A DNA stretch of 64,000 bases from Lantana camara (Eukaryota > Streptophyta > Magnoliopsida > Lamiales > Verbenaceae), in assembly GCA_037501455.1 (NCBI GenBank), contig CM074857.1, positions 104,689,501 through 104,753,500 of the forward strand. Direction: 5' to 3'. Position 1 is the stretch's first letter, and each line of letters starts with the position of its first letter. The position numbers and the translations under genes are program-made. Positions 32,601-42,129 of this stretch are shown here, one piece after another. The notes beneath the pieces are model-generated. The model saw nothing but the letters and a program-made list of their open reading frames with translations, was not told the origin of the DNA and made no database searches.

Positions 32601-35600
32601 GCTCGATATACTGAGCCTCCAAGAGCTTATTGACTTCCTCTTCAATGACTTTCTTTCGAAAGCCATGTACGTCCCGTTTTTTCTGCTTGATAGGCTTAAA
32701 AGATGGGTCCACATTAAGTCTATGGACGATGACGCTCGGGTCAATTCCTGTGAGATCAGAGGCTTTCCATGCGAATACATCTTTGTTCTCCCTTAGAAAA
32801 TCAATCATCATGATCTGAGATGGCCCTGAGAGGTTGGAGCCGATCTGTGTAGTCTTATCTTTGTTTCCAGGCTCCAGCTCAATGGTGAGGAATTCTTCCG
32901 AGGGTTCGATTCTCACCTCAGGGCGAGGAAGTTCGAGCGCCCTCTTCTTTCCCGTCAAACGATTGCCAGAGGCTGGTTCACTCTCTCCCGGCTCGTCTCC
33001 TTCTGAGGACGATCCGCCAACGGTCCCTGGAGGAACATTCTCAAGGGGATTCTCCTCGTTGTTTCCTCTCTTCTTCTTATTCTTCTTTTTGTTCAATTTT
33101 GCCCTTTTCCGTGCTGGGCAATCCTCATCCAAGTTGGGGAAATCTACTGACTTCTTGGTGGAACCAATCTGGAAGGTTTTCTCCGCTTTTGGCTTTCTGA
33201 GGGACAGCATGTAACACTCCCAAGCCTCTCGCACATTGCATAGCACTTCTCCCACGCCCTCGGAAGTAGGGAATTTAATCTTCTGGTGGTAGGTGGAGAT
33301 GATGGCTTTGAAATCCACGAGGGCTGGTCGCCCAATTATGATGTTGTAAGGGATGTCAATCTCCACCACCGCGTACGCCACCAAGAGTGTTTTGCGTTGA
33401 GGGGCTCGGCCGAATGATGTAGCCAGACGTATTTGCCCTCGTGGGACCACTTCTGAGCCTCCAAAGCCAATGAGGGCTGTTTTGAGAGGCTCGAGCGGGA
33501 GATCGACCTTCATTTTTAAGAATGTAGAGTAAGGCAAAACATTAACGGAGCTTCCACTATCTACCAATACCCTTTTTACAACATGGTTATGAACATCTAA
33601 ACTAACCACCATGGGACAATCTGAGGTTACACCCTCCCCATGGGGCGTTACAATATGTTCTAGATCCCTATCATCAAAGCCTATTACATCATTTTCTCTT
33701 GATTTTGGAGCGCTTGATCTCTGGATAGCGTAGATAGGCTTGGGCATTGCTGGGCGTTGGTTGTAGCTCCGAACGTGCCTCCGTCGAGAGGCGTTTGAAT
33801 CCCCTCCTGATGAACCTCCCGCAATCATATTTATGACTGCGAAGGGCTCGTTTTCTTGCTCAGGGGCTTTGCCTTTGTTGCCTCGGCGGCTGCTGCTTTC
33901 AGGGGGTCCCCTACCCCTTGGGCTCTTTGACCGGGAAGGACTCCTTCTTCTCCTTCCGGAGCGCTCATTGCATTGTTCATCGTAGCGCTCGAGCACCCGG
34001 ACAAACTCCTTCAGGTGGCCCCCTGCAACGAGCCTTTGGATTTCAGCTTCCAACTGTCGGCACTCATCCGTGTCGTGCCCTCTCTGCTTGTGGAAGGCGC
34101 AGTATTTGTTTGAGCGCCTGAGTGAGTCTGTCTCTCTCATTTTGATGGGTCTTTTGAAGAGCTTCTTATCGGAGAGATTGTAGACTTCAGAATTTGGCCG
34201 GGTGAGCGGAATGCGCTCGAATCTACGAGGGGGTGGTGGCGACCTTCTGCGCTCTTGAGGGCGCTCTTTTTTTGCGGCCACGTCCCGCCCCCGCTCGTGA
34301 TGAGGTCGCTCGTTCCGGGCCGGGCTGTGATGTCGGGGACCATTCGTCCCATACATATCTTCGAGCGCGAAAAACGGCTCGGCTATTTCTCTCAGGCCCA
34401 TGAGGGTCCCAGGCCTTCTCTCCACGATGGCATCAGCGAATTTTTTGCTCACATATTGTTTGTGATCCACAGCTTGAAAGAGTACTGGGATCAAGAAGTC
34501 CATCGAGGGCCTTTCCACCTGCAAGATCTCCTTATTGAAGCGGGCGAAGAACGAGCGCAGCGACTCGCTCTTGCCTTGCACCACGTTGTAAAGGGCTGTG
34601 GGTGCGGTGACTGGCGCCTTCAAAGAATTAAAATGATTGAGGAAGGCATCGGCCAGTTCTTCATACGAGTGGATCGAGCGCGGTGGCAGGCGCTTATACC
34701 ACTCTTGAGCCATCCCTACCAAGGAAGTGACAAACACCTTCGCCCAGTAATGGCTGGAATGCTCGTAAAGGTGCATGAGATGCACAAAATGATCCAGGTG
34801 CTCCGCTGGATCGGTTGTCCCGTCGTATCTGTTGATGGATGTGGGGACTTTGGCCATGCCGGCTTGGGCCATAAGAACTTCTTCGACGAGGGGTGAACCT
34901 CTCGCCAGCGGGTGATATTCGTATGTGCCGAAGTTTTCCTCCGGCTCCTTGCGACGGGGGACCCTCGGTGGAGGATCCTTGGTGTGGGTGCTCCTGGCGT
35001 CAACCCGTTCATCCCGAGTATGGGAGATCTGAGTTGAGCGCCCTCGTGAGAGCTGTCCCACCATATCCTTGAGGCCCTGCAGCTGGTCTTGCACAGCCGC
35101 GAGGACATCAGGATTTACTTCCACTTGCTTGTCCTTGTGGGCTCGTGAGCCCCTCCTGGAGACATGAGAGTCTCCTTCGTTTTCGTTCACTCGTTCCGTG
35201 GGCTCCTTGTTCCTGCCCACGGAGGCACGCTCGTTGCCCTCTTGCGGGGGCACTTCTCTGGCTGGTGGTGGTGGGGGTTGTGCCCTCAAGACAGCCTGAG
35301 CTTCTCTGAGGGGAAAGTTCTGTTGTCCGCCCAAAGGGGCGGCAATCTGAGTGGCCTGCCCAGAGGGGAAATACATGGAATGGAATCTTTCCCATGCCCC
35401 CTGAGCCGCCTGAACCTCACACTGGGCATAGAGAGCCCTTAGCTGTTGAGTGGTCAACGGAGGTAGCTCCACTCCTTCAATCTCCCTGGGAACCACCACT
35501 GGGAGTTGGAGCTGTCCGGCATGGTATGGCTGGACCGGCGGCGTCATCATAGCCGGAGTAAGAGTGTAGCCAGGAGGAGGCATCATGTAACCTTGTATTC

Positions 35601-35877
35601 CAAGGTTCATCTGGGGATGGACCCAGGAATTCTGTGCAAGCGACGGTGGGACTGGGAGAGAAACTCCTCCCGCGGTGGTGGGAGTGGGCATCACCGGCGG
35701 TGCAGGCGGCGGCGCAGAAGATTCAGCTGGTGGAGTTACTCCTGCGGCGGGAGGTGCTCCACCAGCGGCGACAGAAAGAGGTGGTGCTCCACCAGTAGCG
35801 GTGGAGGGAAGAACAATGTTCGCATCTTGGGAGGTGTTTTCTCCTCCTCCCACAGCTCCAGATCTCGTTGCAACCAT
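29686..35877 (-). CDS. Tat-type gypsy gag-pol polyprotein, intact, 2063 aa
   Basis: I chose the Met at 35877 (MVATRSGAVGGG), 72 bases inside the PBS. The frame stays open further upstream into the LTR, but that would read through the primer site. Domains with rough residues: Pro/Ala-rich leader (1-220); gag (320-450) with WAKVFVTSLVGMAQEWYKRL; CAFHKQRGHDTDEC in place of a classic zinc knuckle (about 590); aspartic protease VLVDSGSSVNVLPYS (about 772); reverse transcriptase with YVDDMIV (about 1215); RNase H (1345-1460); a second, archaeal-type RNase H with HTDGSST, NNEAEYEAL and GENERADALSKFA (1490-1610); integrase HHCC (about 1715) and catalytic DIVGP, SDNGSQF and GQAEVTNR (about 1786, 1847, 1883), ending with a GPFKV module. 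The additional RNase H marks the Tat/Ogre-Retand group. No internal stop is seen, so it is potentially autonomous. Confidence 0.95.
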   Translation of the reverse strand: MVATRSGAVGGGENTSQDANIVLPSTATGGAPPLSVAAGGAPPAAGVTPPAESSAPPPAPPVMPTPTTAGGVSLPVPPSLAQNSWVHPQMNLGIQGYMMPPPGYTLTPAMMTPPVQPYHAGQLQLPVVVPREIEGVELPPLTTQQLRALYAQCEVQAAQGAWERFHSMYFPSGQATQIAAPLGGQQNFPLREAQAVLRAQPPPPPAREVPPQEGNERASVGRNKEPTERVNENEGDSHVSRRGSRAHKDKQVEVNPDVLAAVQDQLQGLKDMVGQLSRGRSTQISHTRDERVDARSTHTKDPPPRVPRRKEPEENFGTYEYHPLARGSPLVEEVLMAQAGMAKVPTSINRYDGTTDPAEHLDHFVHLMHLYEHSSHYWAKVFVTSLVGMAQEWYKRLPPRSIHSYEELADAFLNHFNSLKAPVTAPTALYNVVQGKSESLRSFFARFNKEILQVERPSMDFLIPVLFQAVDHKQYVSKKFADAIVERRPGTLMGLREIAEPFFALEDMYGTNGPRHHSPARNERPHHERGRDVAAKKERPQERRRSPPPPRRFERIPLTRPNSEVYNLSDKKLFKRPIKMRETDSLRRSNKYCAFHKQRGHDTDECRQLEAEIQRLVAGGHLKEFVRVLERYDEQCNERSGRRRRSPSRSKSPRGRGPPESSSRRGNKGKAPEQENEPFAVINMIAGGSSGGDSNASRRRHVRSYNQRPAMPKPIYAIQRSSAPKSRENDVIGFDDRDLEHIVTPHGEGVTSDCPMVVSLDVHNHVVKRVLVDSGSSVNVLPYSTFLKMKVDLPLEPLKTALIGFGGSEVVPRGQIRLATSFGRAPQRKTLLVAYAVVEIDIPYNIIIGRPALVDFKAIISTYHQKIKFPTSEGVGEVLCNVREAWECYMLSLRKPKAEKTFQIGSTKKSVDFPNLDEDCPARKRAKLNKKKNKKKRGNNEENPLENVPPGTVGGSSSEGDEPGESEPASGNRLTGKKRALELPRPEVRIEPSEEFLTIELEPGNKDKTTQIGSNLSGPSQIMMIDFLRENKDVFAWKASDLTGIDPSVIVHRLNVDPSFKPIKQKKRDVHGFRKKVIEEEVNKLLEAQYIEPILYPEWLCNVVLVPKSANKWRMCNDFTDLNKACPKDPYPLPRIDQLVDSTAGCELMSMMDAFQGYYQIFMAPEDRPKTSFVVHMGVYCFLVMPFGLKNAGATYQRLVNRMFEKEIGRSMEVYVDDMIVKSEHQDSHLEDLKRTFSILRQYGMKLNPSKCTFGVQGGKFLGYMVSQRGIEANPEKIKAILEIPSPRNLREVQVLVGKIISLNRFISRSADRNLPFFKILRNARNFAWTEECERALQDMKAYLSSAPLLTKLVEGERLFMYLSVSPEATSAVLIAVRERKHLPVYYLSKTLQGAEKKYLEIEKFAFALINASRRLRPYFQAHSITVLTDQPLKQVLSKPDVSGRLIKWAIELSQFDLCFEPRTTIQAQVVADLLVERFGFEPTVVENEGLWVLHTDGSSTSQGGGIGVALRNPDGIELDFAIKLDFQVTNNEAEYEALVQGLNIAFQNGASRITAYVDSQLISSQIEGTYEARETTMIQYLKKAREIIGKFKEFHLLQVPRGENERADALSKFASALEGTSERSVTFLRTEEPLIKEKVATEMIVMIDPNEPCWLDDIIIFLRDGITPTDKVEARKVRNKAPRFALDSEGRLFKKSFQGPPMKCLRPSQAKETLELIHNGSCGNHSGGRILAKKILRSGFYWPTVLQDAVEFSRKCPKCQFHSNLPQLPAAQMIPIDVSWPFDQWGIDIVGPLPIAAGQRKFVILAVDYFTKWAEAEAVAKITFKVVRDFIWKNIICRYGIPRVLISDNGSQFIAADTREWCSELGIEQRFTSVGHPQSNGQAEVTNRIILQHLKTMLESKKGEWAEELQGALWAYRTTPRAATGETPYALVYGSEAMIPAEIVNESARVGYFEPQLNDGNRSLELDLLDERRDRAWAKIHHYKASVAQQYNKRVKERTFQLGDLVLKKVEVSKHVGKLDPNWEGPFKVIQLRANNTYTLETLQGERLPRPWNACNLRRFYV

Positions 35878-35948
35878 GGCTGTTGAAAGTGAAGATGTGC
35901 TTGTTTCTCTACCAACAAAAAGAAAGGAAGAATGTGGAAGACTGGTTT

Positions 35949-35964
35949 CCCACAGACGGCGCCA
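35949..35964 (-). other. Primer binding site of the gypsy element
   Basis: Minus-strand TGGCGCCGTCTGTGGG lies four bases from the 5' LTR. TGGCGCC-type sites are common in Tat/Athila elements. I would not name the tRNA without a search. Confidence 0.7.
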
Positions 35965-35968
35965 AAAA

Positions 35969-36787
35969 TGATGAGTCCGGAAATGGGTGAATCCGAATCC
36001 GATCACTTTACAATTTATATTTGTGGAGGAAACCACCGGAGCTTCGCCGGAAAAGTGGAAGTGAGTTCAACCTGTTGGGACAAGCACAAGAAAGCCAGAA
36101 GGCCAAGCTGGGGGAACTAGGGGTGATACCCAGTTTGGCTCTCCGACGCTCAAGTCAGTTCAGTGTATCAAGAAAATGTAAGTTCAGTCACAGTTGCAGT
36201 GATGAAGAAAGCTTAAAGAATGCTTACAGTGTAGAAGATGACTTGGGTTATTTATAGTTGAGGGTCAAGGGCCCTTTGGTCATTTGCCTCAAGTGGTCCT
36301 GGCCGAATGTTGCCCTAACACGTGGCGCTGTGAGAGAGAAACCTAGGAGGAATCTTCTGCAAAAGCGGCCCAAAAGTTAGTGCTAGCAACAGTGGCAGGT
36401 GCGCGGGCATGTACGTTGTGTCAGAGAGCCATGTGGGTGGTTGGTAACGAGGGCTTGAGAGCGCGCTCGTGACAACCTTGAGTCTTAGAGGCCAAGATAT
36501 CCGCTGAGGGGAATGTTGGCTCCAATTCAAATGACGAGCCGAAGGAGAGGCCGCTCTGAGGGAGTGTGACGCTCGAAGAGGGCTCCCTTGGCACGCAGGC
36601 GTACCCATCGTTTTGTGTGTAGGACGCTCGTTGGAGTGATAGCGCTCGTTGGGCTTAACTCCTGAAGAAGACTTGCGCTCGTTGGTTCCGGCGCTCGTGA
36701 GCTGATGGTACAGCCTTGGGGGACAGATGTCATTATTTCGTGATGCCACGTGTCTTGACGTGGGACGATCGTATTTTGACCCCATCA
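35969..36787 (-). repeat. 5' LTR of the gypsy element
   Basis: 819 bp, nearly identical to 25278-26096. The minus-strand TATA-like CTATAAATAACC near 36246-36257 should drive gag-pol. Confidence 0.95.
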
Positions 36788-37652
36788 CACATTAAGAATG
36801 TGGGCCTACTGCTATTCATTGGTGAACCTAAGGGGTCACACAATGACTCGAATTGAACAACAAGGTTATCTAAAGATCAATAGAGATTGATTAATAAATT
36901 AAAAGAATTTAATTTTTGAGAGAGTAATTAATTAATAATTATATTAATTAATTTATGCTTAATTGTTAAGCTGTTGAGAATAGATGTTAAAGAGTTAACA
37001 TTAATTTAAATAAGTGTATTTAAATTATGTTGGGCTTGAAATTTAATTAAGAGTAATTAATTTTTAAGTCCATCAATTTAATTAGACATTGGACTTTTGG
37101 TTTAATTATTAAATTGAGTCCACAAATTAAATGAATATTGGGCCTTTTAATTTAATTAGTAGTAATTTAATTAAAGCCCATCACATTGACTAGCCCATAG
37201 GGTTTTTAACCTAGGGCTAAGTATTTAAGAAAGATAAGGGAGAGAAATCAATCATCCTTGTTTTCTTCTTTTCTGCTTTCTCTCCAAGTCTCTCTTCTCT
37301 CTCATCTCTCTCATCTCTCAATATTGTATTGAGAATGCTATTAGATAATCAATATCTAATTAGTGTTCTAGTGTGCTAATTGAATAGTTGTTCAATTACG
37401 GGTCGTGGACTACCTTAGAGGAATTCCGCGTGGGATTCTTGGAAGAAGATCGGATAGAAGAGAACCGGGTAGGTTTTGGAAAACCTTCTTGTCATCATCA
37501 TCAACTGGAAGCGAAAGAGGTATTTGATTCTTCTTTTGTTTAAATCGTAAATCTGAATCAAAGGCTGATCTTAATTGGAATTCCGATAAAACTTGTTTTA
37601 TAATCCCTAAAAATTTTAATTTCCGCGCGTTAGGGTTGACGAATTCCAACAG

Positions 37653-37665
37653 TGGTATCAGAGCC
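37653..37665 (+). other. Primer binding site of the second copia element
   Basis: TGGTATCAGAGCC follows the LTR end CCAACA after one base and is complementary to initiator tRNA-Met. Confidence 0.9.
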
Positions 37666-38035
37666 ATACTTTGATTGATTTACGATTTTAGTTCCTTGTA
37701 TTAATTTGATTAATATGTTGATGCGTGTCGTACTTGTTTTAATTTGAGATTCGTTTGGGCAAAGTTTTAAAATTTGAAGAAAAGTTCTTGTTTTAAAACT
37801 TGTAAAAGAATTATGAGATTTTGTGAAAATCGAAAAACTTTTTTTCGTAGTTTCGTAAAATTATAATTTTTATTTGTGTTTTATTTTAAAATAGTTTTAA
37901 AATAAAATTAAACAAAAAAAAAAAGGGGACTGCACTGTGCAGTCCCGTGCGCAGTGTGTGCGTGTGGTGGGCAGCGGCTGCTGCCTAGGGCAACAACAAT
38001 TTTTTCAAAATAAAAAAAAAAGGTTTTATAAAATG

Positions 38036-38110
38036 GGTGCTACAGGGTTTCGAACCGCGACCGCGTGAATGGGGAAGCTTTCCCTACCAGTTAAGCTAAC
38101 TCACCTGTTG
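38036..38110 (-). repeat. tRNA-like sequence with pol III A and B boxes
   Basis: The minus strand has an A-box-like TAGCTTAACTGGTAG (38098-38084) and a B-box-like GGTTCGAAACCC (38056-38045) at tRNA spacing. The acceptor arms do not pair cleanly, so it is a relic or a SINE head rather than a working tRNA. Confidence 0.5.
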
Positions 38111-38189
38111 AGTTCTTGATGGTACTATTTTATTTTGTTTAAACCGACGGACTACTTTGGGAAGTAGCCCAGGCCCCCATTATTTCTGC

Positions 38190-38275
38190 AAAAATGGAAG
38201 GAATGGGGTTTGAACCCATGACCTCCATTATTTAGTGGGAGCTTCAGACCACCTTGCCACAAGCCATTTGTTGGT
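38190..38275 (-). repeat. Second tRNA-like sequence with A and B boxes
   Basis: The minus strand has TGGCAAGGTGGTC (38259-38247) and GGTTCAAACCCC (38216-38205). It has the same orientation as the unit at 38036-38110, about 150 bases away. Confidence 0.5.
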
Positions 38276-39825
38276 CTAGTTTTAGTAAAATTTAATTTTA
38301 CTTTATTGCTAGAGTTTTAAAATTGTTTTAAAACTAATTTTTTGTAATTAATTTTGTAAAATCGTTTTACTTGAAAATTAATTAATTTTGCCCAAATAAG
38401 AATTATTAAAATAGAAGCATGATTTTATTAGATTGAGATCTAATGGCAATTAAATTGGATTAGAGAATTCAATTTAATTAAAATTGAAGGATTAATTTAA
38501 TTTGGGAATTAAAAGATAATCCTTGGTCAATAAATAATTTTAGAAATTATTTAAAGACTTTAAATCGCATAATGATTATTTACTTGGTAAATTTATTTTA
38601 TGTTATGCATTGGATGTATGTTTGGATCAATCATGGGCTTTATTTGCGCTATGTATGGTTTTATTTTAATTTATGCATTTGGATATTGGTTTTAAACGAG
38701 AGCCTGCGAGCCTCTTATTCAATTGTTGTAAGCATTGTTTTTTTTATTTTCTCCCCCTTAAAATGTAATCCCCCTTTATTTTGTAAAGAGAGTAGTTTTA
38801 GGGTGAGATCTCTAATTAGATTAGGAGATGGAGAAACAAGACGGAGCAAGCAACGGAATAAGAAGCCCATCAAGGCCCCAAAAGTGTTTGGGTGCAATTA
38901 TTTTGATGTAATAGAATAGGATTCTATTTGAGTGCTCTCTTTGTGTGTTTAATTCCGTTTGATGCATGAATAGAACCATGGTCCATAAAATGGCTATTAT
39001 GGACCATGCATAGGGAGCCCATGATTATCCATATTATAGGAGCATGCTAGGCTTTTATTATCTTGTTGTGTATGTTATCTTTATGTGCATAAATGTGTTC
39101 ATGCATTAAATAAGATAAAATAAGATAATAATTACAATTTATGAGTTTTGGTAGAATTTTTGAAATTCTTATACCCCGAACCGTCTTAGATAGTCTCAGA
39201 CAATATAAATATTAAATCCAAATGGAAATTGAAGGATAAAATTCGATTTTATAAATTTCCAAGCATTCCGTTAATAGAATTATTTGTTTTAGAATTAATC
39301 AAATCATTAAGTATTGGCCACGAGGCGTGGGATACGAAATGACGAGATTAATTGAACTAAAATAATTCTTTGCATAAAAGATGCAATTTTTCAAAGTCAA
39401 AATTATGGTATTGGCCAAGAGGCGTGGGATATTCGTAATGGCGATGGAGAAATCTTAGGGATTGATGGGTCGGATTTAAATACTGATTAGTATAGATGTC
39501 GCACGAGTCGTGGGTCTATATGAAAGGTAATGCAAAATAATATTAAGAGTTGTATAGAGATACAATTGATGATAAGATCGTCTACCTTGAGGCTTAAAGT
39601 CGGATATCTCACGAGTCGTGGGTCCGGTGATAAGTGCTTGGGGGTCTTAATACCCACTATTTGAGAAACATGATTTTCTAATATTATAAAGGGGGTCAAA
39701 GGAGTTTGATTAAAATAGTGGGAGACTACATTTGATAAAAGTTCATATCATTTGTAATTGTTATTATTTCATATCCGTCACTCATACTACGTTTTCTGCT
39801 TACATGTAGATTTTCTGCTAAAATC

Positions 39826-40707
39826 GTGATGTCTAAAAATCCACTTAGTGCTATCCTTGAGGCCAATAAATTGACTAGCTCGAATTATGCTGATTGGCTA
39901 CGCAATCTCAAGATTGTCTTGGATTCTGAAAAGAGGACCTGTGTATTGACACAGTCTCCTCCCGATGTCATACCTGATGACATGGCAGCCGATGAGAGGG
40001 AAACAGCTCTCCAGTAGCAAGAAGATGATCTACAGGCTAGATGTCTAATGCTTGCCACTATGTCTCCCGAGTTGCAGAGGCAGCATGTTGAGATGCGCCA
40101 CTCGGCTGAGATCCATCTTCACTTGGAACAGATTTACAAGCCGATCAATAGGATTGATCGATTCGCAGCTTCTAATGAGTTATTCTCACTTAAGATGGTT
40201 GAGGGATCGAGTGTTCATGAACGCTGCATTAAGGCTTTAGGCCTTATTGAAAAGCTTGCAAGTCTCGAGGTGATCATGGATAATGAGCTTTATGTAGATT
40301 TGATCTTAAACTCTCTGCCACCTTCGTTCAAACAGTTCATAATAAACTTCAATATGAATGGAGCTAAAGTTTCAGTTGAGGAACTGATGAATATGGTCGT
40401 AACTGCCGAGCGAACTATGAAGAAGGACAAGGCTGTTTTCTTAGTAGGTTCATCTTCATCCCAGACTAAGGCTGCAAAGCCTAAGAAGGGCAAAGGAAAG
40501 AGTTTCCAAAAGAAGAAAAAGACTCTTAAGCCTACCGGTGGGGTTAAGAAAGCGAACACTAAGAAAAAGACCTATCAAGCTGAGGATCAGTGCTTCCATT
40601 GCAAGGAACAAGGGCATTGGAAAGGGAACTGTAAGGAGTACTTAGCTACCCTTACAAAAGGTATAAATCTCATCGAAATTAACCTTTCATTCAATTCTAA
40701 TAATTAG
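39826..40707 (+). pseudogene. copia gag with one stop codon
   Basis: ATG at 39826 gives MSKNPLSAILEANKLTSSNY. An in-frame TAG at 40015-40017 follows ETALQ, and the frame then continues with the UBN2 region (LHLEQIYKPINRIDRFAASN, LEVIMDNELYVDLILNSLPP), a lysine-rich tract and a zinc knuckle CFHCKEQGHWKGNC (about 40590-40632). A second TAG at 40705-40707 separates it from the protease. Both stops could derive from CAG by a C-to-T change. Confidence 0.9.
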
Positions 40708-42129
40708 GTATTAGACTCTGGATGCGCTTCTCACGTCTGTAATACGTTACAGGGAATGAGCAACGTCCGTGAGGTTGATGAAATAGAACATGTTCTTCGA
40801 GTGGGAAATGAAGCAAGAGTTGCAGCAAAGGCCATAGGACATGTTAGGTTAATGTTAGGAGATGGTTTTATTTTAGTATTGAACAATGTTTTATTTGTTC
40901 CTGAGTTAGTTAAAAACATTATTTCCATTCCTGTACTAGACTTGGAAGGTTTTTCCTTCTCTATTACTAATGCCATGTTTTACATTTTGAAGAATGGTTC
41001 TTCACATGCATTAGGGTCTTTACAAAATGGTTTGTATTTAACTAATACTAATTTAAATCTCCTAAATATCGAACGAGATAACAAACGAAAATCAAATGAC
41101 CAAACTTCAGCGAAGATTTGGCATGCTAGACTTGGACATATCTCCAAGAATGGGCTTCTAAAGATGGGTAACTTAGGATCATTCAGTACGAATGATCTAA
41201 ACGAGTTAACCACTTGTGAATCCTGTTTAAAGGGAAAGATGACTAAGTCCCCTTTTAAAGGGCATGTAGAGCGAAGCCAAAATCTTTTGGATTTGATCCA
41301 TACAGACGTTTGCGGACCACTAAATGTTAGTACTCGAAACGGCTGTAATTACTTCGTCACATTTACTGATGATTTCAGTAGATATGGGTATGTGTACCTG
41401 ATGAAGCATAAGTCTGAGGCCTTTGAAAAGTTCATAGAGTATAAGATGGAGGTTGAGAACCAAACGGATCACAAAATGAAGGCTCTTCGATCAGATCGAA
41501 GTGGCGAGTATTTAAGTAATCTCTTTCTTGGTTATTTGAAAGATAATGGGATTATCTCACAGTGGACTCCGCCCGGGACTCCTCAGTTAAATGGGGTGTC
41601 CGAGCGACGAAATCGGACTTTATTGGATATGGTCCGATCCATGATGAGTTTCATGGATCTTCCAATATCGTTTTGGGGTTATGCCCTTGAAACGGCGGAG
41701 AAGATAATTAATTTAGTTCCTTCCAAATCTGTACCCGAAATACCATATAAGATGTGTTTTTCAAAACCCCCTACTTATTCATACCTTAGAGTTTGGGGAT
41801 GTCCTGCATACGTCAAGAGACTAGTGGGAGACAAATTGGATTCCAGATCCAGTTTGTGTAAATTTGTAGGATACCCTAGAGAGTCTGTGGGTTATTATTT
41901 TTATGATCCCTCGGAACAAAAGGTGTTTGTTTCGAGGAATGCCACTTTTCTAGAAAAAGAGTTTCTAGTTGAAAAGTCAGGCAAGATAGCAGAACTTAGT
42001 GAAGTTCAAGATGAACCTACAAATGATCAAGCAATGGAACCTACCTCTTTCCCACAACGAGAAGTAAACACAAGCCCTCGCAGATCCGTGAGGACAATTA
42101 AACTGCCTACATCCATTCGGATACTTTAA
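40708..42129 (+). pseudogene. copia protease and integrase
   Basis: It is in the same frame as gag: VLDSGCASHVCNTLQG (protease active site, about 40708-40755), WHARLGHISKNGLLKMGN (pre-integrase), and the integrase core with HTDVCGPL, RSDRSGEYLS (normally RSDRGGEY) and NGVSERRNRTLLDMVRSMMS. The C-terminal CKFVGYPRESVGYYFYDPSE motif is also present. It stops at 42127-42129 inside the integrase-RT linker. The next segment resumes well inside the RT, so part of the linker and the RT N-terminus has been deleted. Confidence 0.9.

Larger units (their letters stand above)
25278..36787 (-). mobile_element. Tat-type Ty3/gypsy retrotransposon, complete, with an antisense gene
   Basis: It is 11.5 kb, with 819-bp LTRs (25278-26096 and 35969-36787) beginning TGATGAGTCC and ending CCCCATCA on the plus strand. 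The LTRs differ at only a few sites (for example AACTGGGG/AACTAGGG and CTTGGAGG/CTTAGAGG). Direct repeats CACAT at 25273-25277 and 36788-36792 flank it. The empty site is seen in the other copia LTR near 44530. The minus strand reads PBS, gag-pol (RT before integrase, plus an extra RNase H), a 3' region with tandem repeats, a polypurine tract and the 3' LTR. An antisense spliced gene occupies the 3' region. These features fit the Tat/Retand group. It is the youngest layer of this nest. Confidence 0.95.
23891..37651 (+). repeat. 5' LTR of the second copia element, interrupted twice
   Basis: Its pieces are 23891-24158, 24433-25277 and 36788-37651, apart from the duplicated target sites. Together they match 43430-45394 along the full length. 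Confidence 0.92.
37666..39825 (+). other. Long untranslated leader of the second copia element
   Basis: About 2.2 kb of AT-rich sequence without credible genes. It holds two tRNA-like inserts (38036-38110 and 38190-38275). It also has four spaced GGCGTGGGATA / GAGTCGTGGGTC-type direct repeats near 39320, 39420, 39500 and 39610. Confidence 0.7.

Noticed and set aside
34255..34896. 213-aa plus-strand ORF, and other plus-strand frames at 29629-30462 and 32834-33214
   Set aside because: They are antisense to intact gag-pol domains and have no splice or promoter support, unlike the antisense gene at 26705-29079.
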